Assembly (NCBI GenBank): GCA_025928585.1 | Contig: JAICJG010000013.1 | Coordinates: 1 to 39,849 of the forward strand | Reading direction: 5' to 3' | Origin: Rhodanobacteraceae bacterium | Lineage (GTDB): Bacteria; Pseudomonadota; Gammaproteobacteria; Xanthomonadales; Rhodanobacteraceae | DNA: 39,849 nt | Shown here: in pieces, positions 32,743-39,849 of the stretch | Position numbering within the stretch: position 1 is the first letter of the stretch | Layout: every line of letters begins with the position of its first letter | Program-made: the position numbers and the translations under genes | The notes under the pieces: model-generated | Told to the model about the DNA's origin: nothing | Seen by the model: the letters and a program-made list of their open reading frames with translations, nothing else | The model's database searches: none

Positions 32743-34620
32743 TCAGGTTTCCCGCAGGTACGTGTAACCCGTGAGACCGGCTTCCAGCGCGGCCTCGATG
32801 CGCTGCGCGGCTTCGCCCGTGACGCCGGCGGCGCCGATCTTGTCGCGATACGCCGCGCGCAGGTCGTCGCACCGGTAGCCGACATAGTCGAGCAGCATGT
32901 CGGCGGAATCGCCGCGGCGCGCGCCGTCGAGTTTCCAGCCGTCGCCGTCGATGCGGACGTTCACCGCGTCGGTATCGCCGAACAGGTTGTGGATGTCACC
33001 GAGGGTTTCCTGGTACGCGCCGACCAGGAAAATGCCGAGCCGGTAGGGCTCGCCGGGACGCAACTCGTGCAGCGGCAGGCTGACGTCGAGGTCGCCGCAG
33101 TCGACATAGGTATCGATGCGTCCGTCGGAATCGCAAGTCAGGTCGACGAGCGTGCCGCGCCGCGCCGGCCTCTCGCCGAGCCGCGCAAGCGGCATGATCG
33201 GGAAGATCTGATCGATCGCCCAGACATCCGGGATCGACTCGAACACCGAAAAATTGCAGAAATACTTGTCGACCAGCTTCAGGTCCAGCGCATCGATGAT
33301 CTCCCGGTGCGAGCGTTCATCGGGTTTCAGGCGCGCGCGGATGCCGATGGCGATCGCGTGGAACAGCGCGTCGAGCTTCGCGCGTTGCGCGAGATCGAGC
33401 TCACCCCGTGCGTAGCGCGCCTGCCCCTCGCCGAGATCGTGCTGGGCGTCCTGCCACACTTCACGCACCGGGCGCCGGTCGAGTGCCGCGAGCGTCGCGC
33501 GCAGGCTGCGCAGCACCGGCGGTTCGTCCGGCTGTGACGGCGGCACCGCACCGTCGGGCGCGGCTTCGACCTCGCTGACATTGACGACCAGCACCGCATG
33601 GTGCGCGGTCATCGCGCGTCCGGATTCGGTCAGCACGTGCGGCGGATCGAGCTGCCATTCCGCGCAGGCCGCGGACAGCGGCGCGACCACCGCGTCGGCG
33701 TATTGCTCGAGGTCGTAGTTGACCGAACACTCGCCGCGCGAACGCGTACCTTCGTAGTCCACGCCGAGCCCACCGCCGACATCCACGTGATCCAGCGGCA
33801 AGCCCTGCGCGCGCAGTTCGGCGAAATGCCGTACCGCCTCGCGCATGCCTGCGGCGATGTCGCGCAGGTTGGAAATCTGCGAGCCCATGTGGAAGTGCAG
33901 CAGGCGCATCGTGTGCGTGAGGTTGGCCTCGCGCAGGCGCGCCACCAGTTCCAGCAACTGCGCTGGGGTCAGGCCGAACTTGCTCTTGTCGCCGCCCGTG
34001 TTCTGCCACTTGCCCGCGCCGATCGAGGCGAGGCGCACGCGCACGCCGAGCTTCGGCTCGACCCCGAGCACACGCGATTCGCGGATCACGTGCTCGAGTT
34101 CGGACGGCTTCTCGATCACGATGACCACGTCGATCCCGAGCTTGCGGCCGATCAGGGCGAGGCGGATGTAGTCGGCATCCTTGTAGCCGTTGCACACGAC
34201 GAGAGAACCCGCGGCGGCGAGCCCGAGCACCGCCAGGAGTTCCGGCTTGGAGCCGGCCTCCAGCCCGAATCCCTCGCCGCCCGCGAGCGTGCCCGCGACC
34301 GCGCGCTGCTGGTTGACCTTGACCGGATAGAGCGCCGTGTAACCCCCGGCGTAGGCGTGCGCGCGCATCGCGCCGGCGAACGCGGCGCGCAGTTTCGCGC
34401 GGCGGTCGAGCAGGATGTCGGGAAAGCGCAGCAGCAATGGCAGTCGCAACCCGAGTTCCTGCGCGCGCGCCACGGCGTCTTCCAGCGCGATCCCGGGTCC
34501 GCCTGCGGCGCGCGGGCGCAGCACGGCGCGGCCGTCGGCGCCGATGTCCACGTAGCCGTCGCTCCAGTGCACGACCGAGTATGTCGCGCGGGCGTCGTCA
34601 ACGCTCCAGTCCTGTGGCAT
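32743..34620 (-). CDS. speA: biosynthetic arginine decarboxylase
   Basis: A 625-residue PLP-dependent fold-III (alanine-racemase-like barrel) decarboxylase turning arginine into agmatine, the first step of the agmatine route to putrescine. PLP-Lys is in LYPVKVNQQ. HFHMGSQISNLRDI, DVGGGLGVDYEGT and the C-terminal LVDLTCDSDG (catalytic Cys and Asp at the dimer interface) are canonical. Length equals E. coli SpeA. It is divergent from speE across a 90-nt spacer with mirrored TACAAT boxes, which suggests joint control of polyamine synthesis. Confidence 0.97.
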   Translation of the reverse strand: MPQDWSVDDARATYSVVHWSDGYVDIGADGRAVLRPRAAGGPGIALEDAVARAQELGLRLPLLLRFPDILLDRRAKLRAAFAGAMRAHAYAGGYTALYPVKVNQQRAVAGTLAGGEGFGLEAGSKPELLAVLGLAAAGSLVVCNGYKDADYIRLALIGRKLGIDVVIVIEKPSELEHVIRESRVLGVEPKLGVRVRLASIGAGKWQNTGGDKSKFGLTPAQLLELVARLREANLTHTMRLLHFHMGSQISNLRDIAAGMREAVRHFAELRAQGLPLDHVDVGGGLGVDYEGTRSRGECSVNYDLEQYADAVVAPLSAACAEWQLDPPHVLTESGRAMTAHHAVLVVNVSEVEAAPDGAVPPSQPDEPPVLRSLRATLAALDRRPVREVWQDAQHDLGEGQARYARGELDLAQRAKLDALFHAIAIGIRARLKPDERSHREIIDALDLKLVDKYFCNFSVFESIPDVWAIDQIFPIMPLARLGERPARRGTLVDLTCDSDGRIDTYVDCGDLDVSLPLHELRPGEPYRLGIFLVGAYQETLGDIHNLFGDTDAVNVRIDGDGWKLDGARRGDSADMLLDYVGYRCDDLRAAYRDKIGAAGVTGEAAQRIEAALEAGLTGYTYLRET

Positions 34621-34647
34621 CGCGGTTCCGGGCTCAATCCAAACGCC

Positions 34648-34684
34648 GATTGTAGCGCCGCGTGGCGCACCGGCCGTTACAATC
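34648..34684. promoter_or_regulatory. symmetric divergent promoter region of speA and speE
   Basis: GATTGTA (34648-34654) and TACAATC (34678-34684) are perfect 7-bp inverted arms. They place a TACAAT -10 box on each strand, 29 nt before the speA ATG and 27 nt before the speE ATG. No clear -35 elements are seen. Confidence 0.45.
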
Positions 34685-34710
34685 GGGCGCCTGTCCAAAA
34701 GGTTTTGCGC

Positions 34711-35562
34711 ATGTCGCCGTCCAACTGGTTCACCGAGCAACACGAGGCTTCCGGTTCGTCCATCGGCTACCGGGTCGGCGCCAGGCTCGCCGACGAGCAG
34801 ACGCCGTTCCAGCACATCGAGGTCTGGCGTACCACCGATTGGGGCAACCTGATGGTGATCGACGGCTGCATCATGCTCACCAGCCGCGACAATTTCTTCT
34901 ATCACGAGATGATGACCCACCCGGCGCTGTTCACCCACGCGGCACCGCGCGAGGTCGTGATCATCGGCGGCGGCGACTGCGGAACCCTGCGCGAGGTCTT
35001 GCGCCACGCCGAAGTGCAGGCGGCGGTACAGGTCGAGATCGATGAGCGCGTGACCCGGCTCGCCGAAGAGCACTTTCCGGAGCTGTGCGAATCGAACGCC
35101 GACCCGCGCGCGCGGCTGCTGTTCGACGACGGCATCCGGTACATGGCCGACGCCGCGCCCGAGTCGCTGGACGTCGTGATCGTCGATTCGACCGATCCCG
35201 TCGGACCGGCGGAAGGCCTGTTCAACGCGAAGTTCTACGCGAGCTGTTTCCGTGCGCTGCGTCCCGGGGGCATCCTGGTGCAGCAATCGGAATCGCCGCT
35301 GGTGCTGCTGGACCTGATCCAGTCGATCCACGCGGCGACACGTGAGGTCGGCTTTGCCGCGACCCGCACCCTGGCGTTCCCGCAGCCGTGCTATCCGACC
35401 GGCTGGTGGAGTTGCACGCTCGCGCGCAAGCAGGCTTCGCTCGACGATTTCCGTGAAGACGCGGCGGCGGGCAAGCCGTTCGCCACCCGTTACTACAACG
35501 CCGCGATCCATCGCGCGGCGCTGGCGCAGCCCGAGTTCATGCGCGAAGCGCTCGGCGCCTGA
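34711..35562 (+). CDS. speE: spermidine synthase
   Basis: A 283-residue aminopropyltransferase that moves the aminopropyl group of decarboxylated SAM to putrescine. The Rossmann core shows VVIIGGGDCGTLREVLRH, the polyamine-binding VDSTDPVGPAEGLF, and DNFFYHEMMTHPAL. Length and the WFTEQHE N-terminus are typical of the bacterial enzyme. AAAAGG lies 8-13 nt upstream of the ATG at 34711. No speD gene is in the window, so the decarboxylated-SAM supply is encoded elsewhere. Confidence 0.97.
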   Translation: MSPSNWFTEQHEASGSSIGYRVGARLADEQTPFQHIEVWRTTDWGNLMVIDGCIMLTSRDNFFYHEMMTHPALFTHAAPREVVIIGGGDCGTLREVLRHAEVQAAVQVEIDERVTRLAEEHFPELCESNADPRARLLFDDGIRYMADAAPESLDVVIVDSTDPVGPAEGLFNAKFYASCFRALRPGGILVQQSESPLVLLDLIQSIHAATREVGFAATRTLAFPQPCYPTGWWSCTLARKQASLDDFREDAAAGKPFATRYYNAAIHRAALAQPEFMREALGA

Positions 35563-35641
35563 CGAATCGCACCGAGCCGGCCCGGCAGGCGAGGGTTCAT
35601 CGGCGCATCTTTACGGTCAGCAGCTCGCTCCGGAGCACGAC

Positions 35642-36679
35642 ATGCACAGACTTGCCCCGATTGTCGCCTTTACGGGCTTGCTGATCGCCGGCCACGCGTC
35701 GGCGACCCCACCGCCGGCAGCGGCGGGTTCGACTGCAGGCACGAGCGCCTCGCCCGCCGACCAGAAGCGCGTCGCCGCGATCCAGCAGTACCAGCATGAC
35801 CTGGTCAGCGTGGTCGCGCTGCGGGCGGAGCCCGATTACCTGCTCGGCGCCGCGATCCTCGCCAAGCCCTTCGAGAACCAGACCCCCGGCCTCGAATTCG
35901 ACGCCTTGAGCCAGCGCGCCGCGGCGGCGCCCGGTGCCGGTCCCGCGGTCCACTGGCAACGCCTGGTCGCCTGCAAGACCCAGGCGGATTGCCCGAACCA
36001 GGACGCCCTCGCCTATCTCGAGCAGCACGCTGCCGACAACGCCGCGGTCTGGATCGTGGCGATGGATGTCGCCGCCCAGGACAAGGATGCCGCCGCGGAA
36101 CGCGCGGCGCTGAAAAAAGCCGCCGCCGCGCGGTCCTATGACGACTATTACGGCAAGGCCCTGGCGGGCGTCGCCGAGGCCGTGGCGGTGCTGCCGCCCC
36201 TGGACGACACCACCAAGGGCGCGCACGATGGCCAGCCCGACAATCCGGACGGCGTGCGGGTACTGGTCACGCTCATGAACATGCAGGCGTACACCCGGCC
36301 GGATTTCGGGCCGGTGGACAAGCTCTGCGGGAAACCGGGTGCCGGCAAGGACGCCGAGCCCGCGGCCGACTGCCTGAAGCTCGCGCATACCTTGCAGTGG
36401 GGCTCGAGCCCCATCGCGCGCGCGATGGGGTTGCGCATCCAGGCTGTCTTGCAGCCGGCCCGCAAGGCGCAGGCCGAGCAGGCCAGCCGCGATCTCGAGT
36501 GGCAGGTGCAGCAATATTCGCACCTGCTGCAGCGCTCGCTCACCGATCCGGCGCGGGCCTCGCGCTGGCTCGCGGCGGCCCGCAACGGCGGGACGGAACT
36601 CAGCTTGATCCTCGCCACCTTGCGCGCGAACGGAATTCCACTCGACGCGCCGGCCTCCGCCGGCAGCGCCGCCCGATGA
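35642..36679 (+). CDS. secreted protein of unknown function
   Basis: A 345-residue protein with a clear signal peptide (residues 1-21, ending HASA) followed by an Ala/Gly/Ser/Thr-rich spacer. The mature part is mostly alpha-helical and Ala-rich and has two Cys pairs (ACKTQADC near residue 118 and LCGK...ADCLK near 225-245), so it probably forms disulfides in the periplasm. WIVAMDVAAQDKDAAAERAALKKAAAA resembles helical TPR/Sel1-like packing, but I cannot name a domain. The start at 35642 was chosen because it begins the signal peptide. It is followed 12 nt later by the sixA-like gene and may be in one transcript with it. Confidence 0.8.
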   Translation: MHRLAPIVAFTGLLIAGHASATPPPAAAGSTAGTSASPADQKRVAAIQQYQHDLVSVVALRAEPDYLLGAAILAKPFENQTPGLEFDALSQRAAAAPGAGPAVHWQRLVACKTQADCPNQDALAYLEQHAADNAAVWIVAMDVAAQDKDAAAERAALKKAAAARSYDDYYGKALAGVAEAVAVLPPLDDTTKGAHDGQPDNPDGVRVLVTLMNMQAYTRPDFGPVDKLCGKPGAGKDAEPAADCLKLAHTLQWGSSPIARAMGLRIQAVLQPARKAQAEQASRDLEWQVQQYSHLLQRSLTDPARASRWLAAARNGGTELSLILATLRANGIPLDAPASAGSAAR

Positions 36680-36691
36680 AGGGACACGGCG

Positions 36692-37165
36692 ATGCGTGAA
36701 TTGTTGCTGCTGCGCCATGCCGAGGCGATGTCGGCCGGACCCGACACGCGCGACATCGAGCGGCCCCTGAGCGTCCACGGCGAACGCCAGGCGCGCGCAG
36801 CGGGAACCTGGCTGGCGGGCCAGGCCGCGCCTGACGCCCTGCTGTGCTCGCCGGCACGGCGCGCGCAGATGACCTTCGACGCGCTCGCCCGGTCGCTGCC
36901 GGTGCGCCCCCCGCTGTTCCTGCCTGGAATCTACGAGGCCACCCCGGGCGACCTGCTGACGTTGCTGGAGACGCACGCCGGCGCGGCGCGCCAAGTGCTC
37001 CTGATCGGGCACAACCCGGGGCTCGAGCAATTGCTCGCGCTGCTGACCGAAGGGCGTTCCGCCGGGGCACGCGGACTGGCGCCCGCGACCCTCGCCTGGG
37101 TCGAGTTTGCCGGGGACGCATTCGAACCAGGCGGCGGCCGGCTGCGGGCTTTGTGGTCGCCATGA
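36692..37165 (+). CDS. sixA: phosphohistidine phosphatase, SixA-like
   Basis: A 157-residue small histidine phosphatase. The catalytic His is in LLLLRHAEA (residues 4-12), Arg in SPARRAQMT, and the second His in LIGHNPGLEQLL. SixA removes phosphate from phosphohistidine, for instance on ArcB or the nitrogen PTS protein in E. coli (established for that species; the target here is unknown). GAAGGGA upstream sets the start. The stop overlaps the yceI-like start in ATGA (37162-37165). Confidence 0.9.
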   Translation: MRELLLLRHAEAMSAGPDTRDIERPLSVHGERQARAAGTWLAGQAAPDALLCSPARRAQMTFDALARSLPVRPPLFLPGIYEATPGDLLTLLETHAGAARQVLLIGHNPGLEQLLALLTEGRSAGARGLAPATLAWVEFAGDAFEPGGGRLRALWSP

Positions 37166-37743
37166 ATGCAGCCTGGGTCCTGGCGTTGCTGCTGCCGGGC
37201 CTGGCGCTCGCGGCGGCCCCGGCACCCGACCTGCAAACCCGGCCGATCGATCCGGCGCGCTCGCAGGCGCAATTCAGCGTGCGCAAGCTTTGGTTCGCGC
37301 ACGAACGCGGCACCTTTCCGGACCTCCATGGCACGCTCCGCCGGACCGAAACGCCGGACGGCGGGGACTTCGTGACCGTCGATGCCACGCTGGACGTCGC
37401 CGAGCTCGAAATGGACGACCCCGACCACCGCGCCCGCGCGCTTGGCCCCGATTTCTTCGATCAGACCAGCTACCCGTGGATCGGTTTCGATTCGAATCCC
37501 TTTCCGCTCGCGGAACTCGCGACCGGCGGGGCCGTCAGCGGCACGCTCGCCCTGCACGGCGAGCGGCAGCCGGTGACGCTCACCTTGCAGGCATCCACCT
37601 GCCCCGCCGAGCCACTCGCCTGCGTGATCCGGGTGCGCGGAACGATCGAACGCTCGAAATTCGGCATGCGCGGGCTGCGCGGGGTGTTGTCCGACCGGGT
37701 CGAACTGCGCTTGCGGATCGTATTGTCGGACGCTGCCCCGTGA
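37162..37743 (+). CDS. YceI-family periplasmic lipid-binding protein
   Basis: A 193-residue protein with a signal peptide (about 1-17, ALA) and a YceI lipocalin-like barrel. Family cues are the opening PARSQAQFSVRKL(W)FAHERGTF, the DFVTVDATLDVAELEMDDPDHRARALGPDFFD stretch (the usual D..DxhlrspdFfd), the SYPWIGF strand, and KFGMRGLRGVLSDRVELRLRIVL at the end. YceI proteins bind isoprenoid quinones or similar long lipids. Two Cys near the C-terminal third (TCPAEPLAC) could pair. Translation is coupled to sixA by the ATGA overlap. Confidence 0.9.
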   Translation: MNAAWVLALLLPGLALAAAPAPDLQTRPIDPARSQAQFSVRKLWFAHERGTFPDLHGTLRRTETPDGGDFVTVDATLDVAELEMDDPDHRARALGPDFFDQTSYPWIGFDSNPFPLAELATGGAVSGTLALHGERQPVTLTLQASTCPAEPLACVIRVRGTIERSKFGMRGLRGVLSDRVELRLRIVLSDAAP

Positions 37744-37854
37744 GCGCGGCAGCGGCCGCGCACGGACGGGCGGATCAGTGCCGATCGCCGGCCGCCCCCA
37801 CCGAACGGCATGGGTGCGCGCGCTGCCCCAGCGCCGGCGATGGAACGCGCCGCG

Positions 37855-37860
37855 TATGAT
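37855..37860 (+). promoter_or_regulatory. -10 hexamer of the phospholipase D-family gene
   Basis: TATGAT, 7 nt before the ATG at 37868. It overlaps the earlier in-frame ATG (37856), which supports 37868 as the start. Confidence 0.4.
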
Positions 37861-37867
37861 CGCGTCG

Positions 37868-39703
37868 ATGAACCGCAATGTGCGCACACGGATCGGCGTA
37901 TGCCTTTGCGTTTTCACGCTGGTCCTCGCCGCCTGTGCGCCGTTGTCGCCGCGCCGCATCCAGCGCGCCGACCAGATCGTCGCGATGTCGGTCGATCAGC
38001 GCATCGACTGCGCCCGCGCCGACCATTGCGCCGAGCCATCGCCGTTCCTCGAGCAGGCGCATGCCGCACTGGCGGCGTCGAGTCCCGGGCACCCGCACAA
38101 CGTCGTCACGCTGCTGGACATCGGGCAGAACGCACTGGCTGCGCGCATCAACCTGATCCGGGCGGCGCGCAAATCCATCGATATTCAAACCTACATCTGG
38201 GTCGACGATGATGCCGGAATGCTGGTGCTGGACGAGCTGGTCAAGGCCGCGCGCCGTGGCGTGGTGGTCCGGATCCTCGCCGACCAGCTCGGTTCGTTCA
38301 ACAATCCCGAACTGCTTTCGCAACTCGCGCGCGCCAGCAACAACCTGCACATCAAGCTGTACAACCCGACCTTCGACAGCGCGCGCAGCAACTTCGTCGA
38401 ATACACCGCGAGCGTGCTGTGCTGCTTTCACAAGTTCAACCAGCGCATGCACAACAAGCTGTTCCTGGTCGACGACGAGGTCGGCATCGTCGGTGGACGC
38501 AATTACCAGGACGACTATTACGACTGGGATTCGCAGATGGACTTCCTCGACCGCGACGTGGTCGTCGCGGGCGCCGCCGGGCGGCAGATGGAAAAAAGCT
38601 TCGAGCTCTTCTGGCACCACCCCCGCTCGCTGCCGCTGACGCACCTGAGGGACGTCAACGCGCAGATCCTCGCGCATCCCTTCGACGCCAAGTCGTGGAG
38701 CGAGCCGCGCTTCGCCGATCCGCAGCGGGTTGCCAAGGTCCGCGCGCAGGCCGAGGACCGCGATTGGCTCGAGTCGAACCTCGTCGACCACAGCCTCAAA
38801 GTCGGACTGGTCGACTACTTCTACGACCTGCCGTCCAAGGACGAAGCGGTGCACGGTCCGGATTCGCGCGAGCTGACCCGCGACCTGATGGCGATGCTGG
38901 CGGGTGCCCGGCACCAGATCGTGCTGCAGACCCCGTACCTCGTGCTGACTGATCGCGCAGGCAAGGTCTTCAGGGCGCTGCAGCGCAAGCGGCCGCCGGT
39001 GCAGGTGATCGTGTCGACCAATTCGCTGGCCTCGACCGATGCGATGGCGGTGTATGCGCTCTCCTACAAGCACCACAAGAAGTTCGTGGTGGACTACGGC
39101 TTCCGCATCCATGAGTTGATGCCGCACCCGGCCGACGCGCCGGAAATGCTGGCCGACTACAACCGCCTCTCGGGCATCGGGTCCGAGCGATCTTCCCTCC
39201 ACCGCGGCGGACGGGTGCCGATCGAGGCCGGCCATCCCGGACCACGCGTCAGCCTGCACGCAAAATCGCTGGTGGTGGACGACCAAATCGCGATGGTCGG
39301 CTCGCACAATTTCGATCCGCGCTCGGACAACTACAACACCGAGTGCGGCGTGATCATCCCCGACCGGGCGTTTGCCGAGGAGTTGCGCGCGTCGATCCTG
39401 CGCGATACGGCGCCCCGCAATGCCTGGCGGGTGGCGCCGCGCCACCCGACCCCGGTGATCGGCGACGTGAGCCGGGCTATCGGCGTGGTCTCGCGCAGCC
39501 TGCCGATTTTCGACCTCTGGCCCTGGGCCTATGCCACCGATTATCAGTTGAAACCGGGCGCCACGCCGGTGCCGCCGAGTGATCCGAAATTCCTCGACAA
39601 CTGGGAACCGGTCGGCGACTTCCCCGAGGTCAACCTGTCGTTGACGGCGATCATCACTCGCTTCATCACTGCCTTTGGCGCCGGCATCCAGGGGATCCTT
39701 TAG
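37868..39703 (+). CDS. phospholipase D-family lipoprotein (cardiolipin synthase C-like)
   Basis: A 611-residue protein with a lipoprotein signal (lipobox LVLAAC, Cys23) and two PLD domains. The first HKD motif is H195-N-K197 with D202 (HNKLFLVDD, then GGRNYQDDYYDW). The second is HAKSLVVDD followed by GSHNFDPRSDNYNTECG. The layout with GQNALAARINLIRAARKSIDIQTYIW matches YmdC/ClsC-type enzymes that make cardiolipin from two phospholipids at the inner-membrane surface, but a periplasmic lipase role is possible. ATG 37868 is preferred over 37856 because of the -10 box. The stop is followed after 2 nt by a copy of the two-stem repeat. Confidence 0.9.
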   Translation: MNRNVRTRIGVCLCVFTLVLAACAPLSPRRIQRADQIVAMSVDQRIDCARADHCAEPSPFLEQAHAALAASSPGHPHNVVTLLDIGQNALAARINLIRAARKSIDIQTYIWVDDDAGMLVLDELVKAARRGVVVRILADQLGSFNNPELLSQLARASNNLHIKLYNPTFDSARSNFVEYTASVLCCFHKFNQRMHNKLFLVDDEVGIVGGRNYQDDYYDWDSQMDFLDRDVVVAGAAGRQMEKSFELFWHHPRSLPLTHLRDVNAQILAHPFDAKSWSEPRFADPQRVAKVRAQAEDRDWLESNLVDHSLKVGLVDYFYDLPSKDEAVHGPDSRELTRDLMAMLAGARHQIVLQTPYLVLTDRAGKVFRALQRKRPPVQVIVSTNSLASTDAMAVYALSYKHHKKFVVDYGFRIHELMPHPADAPEMLADYNRLSGIGSERSSLHRGGRVPIEAGHPGPRVSLHAKSLVVDDQIAMVGSHNFDPRSDNYNTECGVIIPDRAFAEELRASILRDTAPRNAWRVAPRHPTPVIGDVSRAIGVVSRSLPIFDLWPWAYATDYQLKPGATPVPPSDPKFLDNWEPVGDFPEVNLSLTAIITRFITAFGAGIQGIL

Positions 39704-39705
39704 CC

Positions 39706-39810
39706 TTGCGTTCCTCCGTGAACGCTGCATCACGAGGCGCCGGGGATCCCTATGCATTTGCGCCCCCGTGTAGACCAGGGCGGCCATCCATGGCCTGACT
39801 TTCCGCAAAA
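39706..39810 (-). repeat. two-stem ATGGA element, copy I (reverse)
   Basis: Reverse orientation after the phospholipase D-family stop. Stem-loop 2 is GCGTTC-CTCCGT-GAACGC (39708-39725), a fully compensated stem that differs from the GCGATC/GATCGC of other copies. Stem-loop 1 is GGCC-ATCCAT-GGCC (39782-39795), followed by TGACTTTCCGCAA. The last 39 nt of the window hold further short palindromic pieces (GGCCGTC/GACGGGCC) that may start another unit. Confidence 0.8.
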
Positions 39811-39849
39811 GCCGCTACGGCGGGCAGGCCGTCATTGACGGGCCAGAAG

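Overview
The window is high-GC chromosomal DNA, densely packed on both strands with ordinary housekeeping genes. Gene content and order fit a gammaproteobacterium of the Xanthomonadales/Lysobacterales: the radC | coaC-coaB-dut-phosphomannomutase block with a long membrane-anchored AlgC-like enzyme, argS followed by a SPOR-domain protein, divergent speA/speE, and a yybP-ykoY riboswitch in front of a UPF0016 manganese exporter. I see no prophage, insertion sequence with a transposase, CRISPR array, tRNA or rRNA. The lineage is inferred from families and synteny, not from a marker search.

Layout. 1-4758 (+): 3' end of thiC, a ferritin-like protein, an ArnT-like membrane glycosyltransferase and a secreted M28 peptidase. 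4852-7473 (-): the helicase hrpB. 7603-8394 (+): tatD. 8421-13873 (-): a run reading M1 aminopeptidase, alpha/beta hydrolase, TraB/GumN protein, rluE, SAM methyltransferase. 14002-17457: GST (+), proline iminopeptidase and ubiE (-), an SDR (+). 17458-19640: mainly non-coding DNA around trmL and the riboswitch-controlled manganese exporter. 19643-22005 (+): ubiJ-ubiB. 22086-23917: gpmA (-) and a repeat-containing lipoprotein (+). 23972-28161 (-): coaC, coaB, dut, algC-like. 28416-32739 (+): radC, argS, SPOR protein, ydfG-like. 32743-35562: divergent speA/speE. 35642-39703 (+): secreted protein of unknown function, sixA-like, yceI-like, phospholipase D-family lipoprotein.

The genes are mostly independent. 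Linked groups are UbiE, UbiJ and UbiB (ubiquinone), CoaC and CoaB (coenzyme A), SpeA and SpeE (polyamines), and RluE, TrmL and ArgS (translation).

The most unusual feature is a family of at least nine copies of an approximately 100-bp intergenic element, single or in tandem. Each copy has two short stem-loops with ATGGA/AGGGA-type loops, and several copies carry compensatory changes in a stem. Other notable points are coaBC split into two overlapping genes with a -1 slippery heptamer just before the first stop, an in-frame repeat insertion inside HrpB, a REP element that supplies the ends of two genes, a 20-bp perfect inverted repeat after ubiB, and -10 boxes placed exactly 6 nt before several start codons, which suggests leaderless mRNAs.
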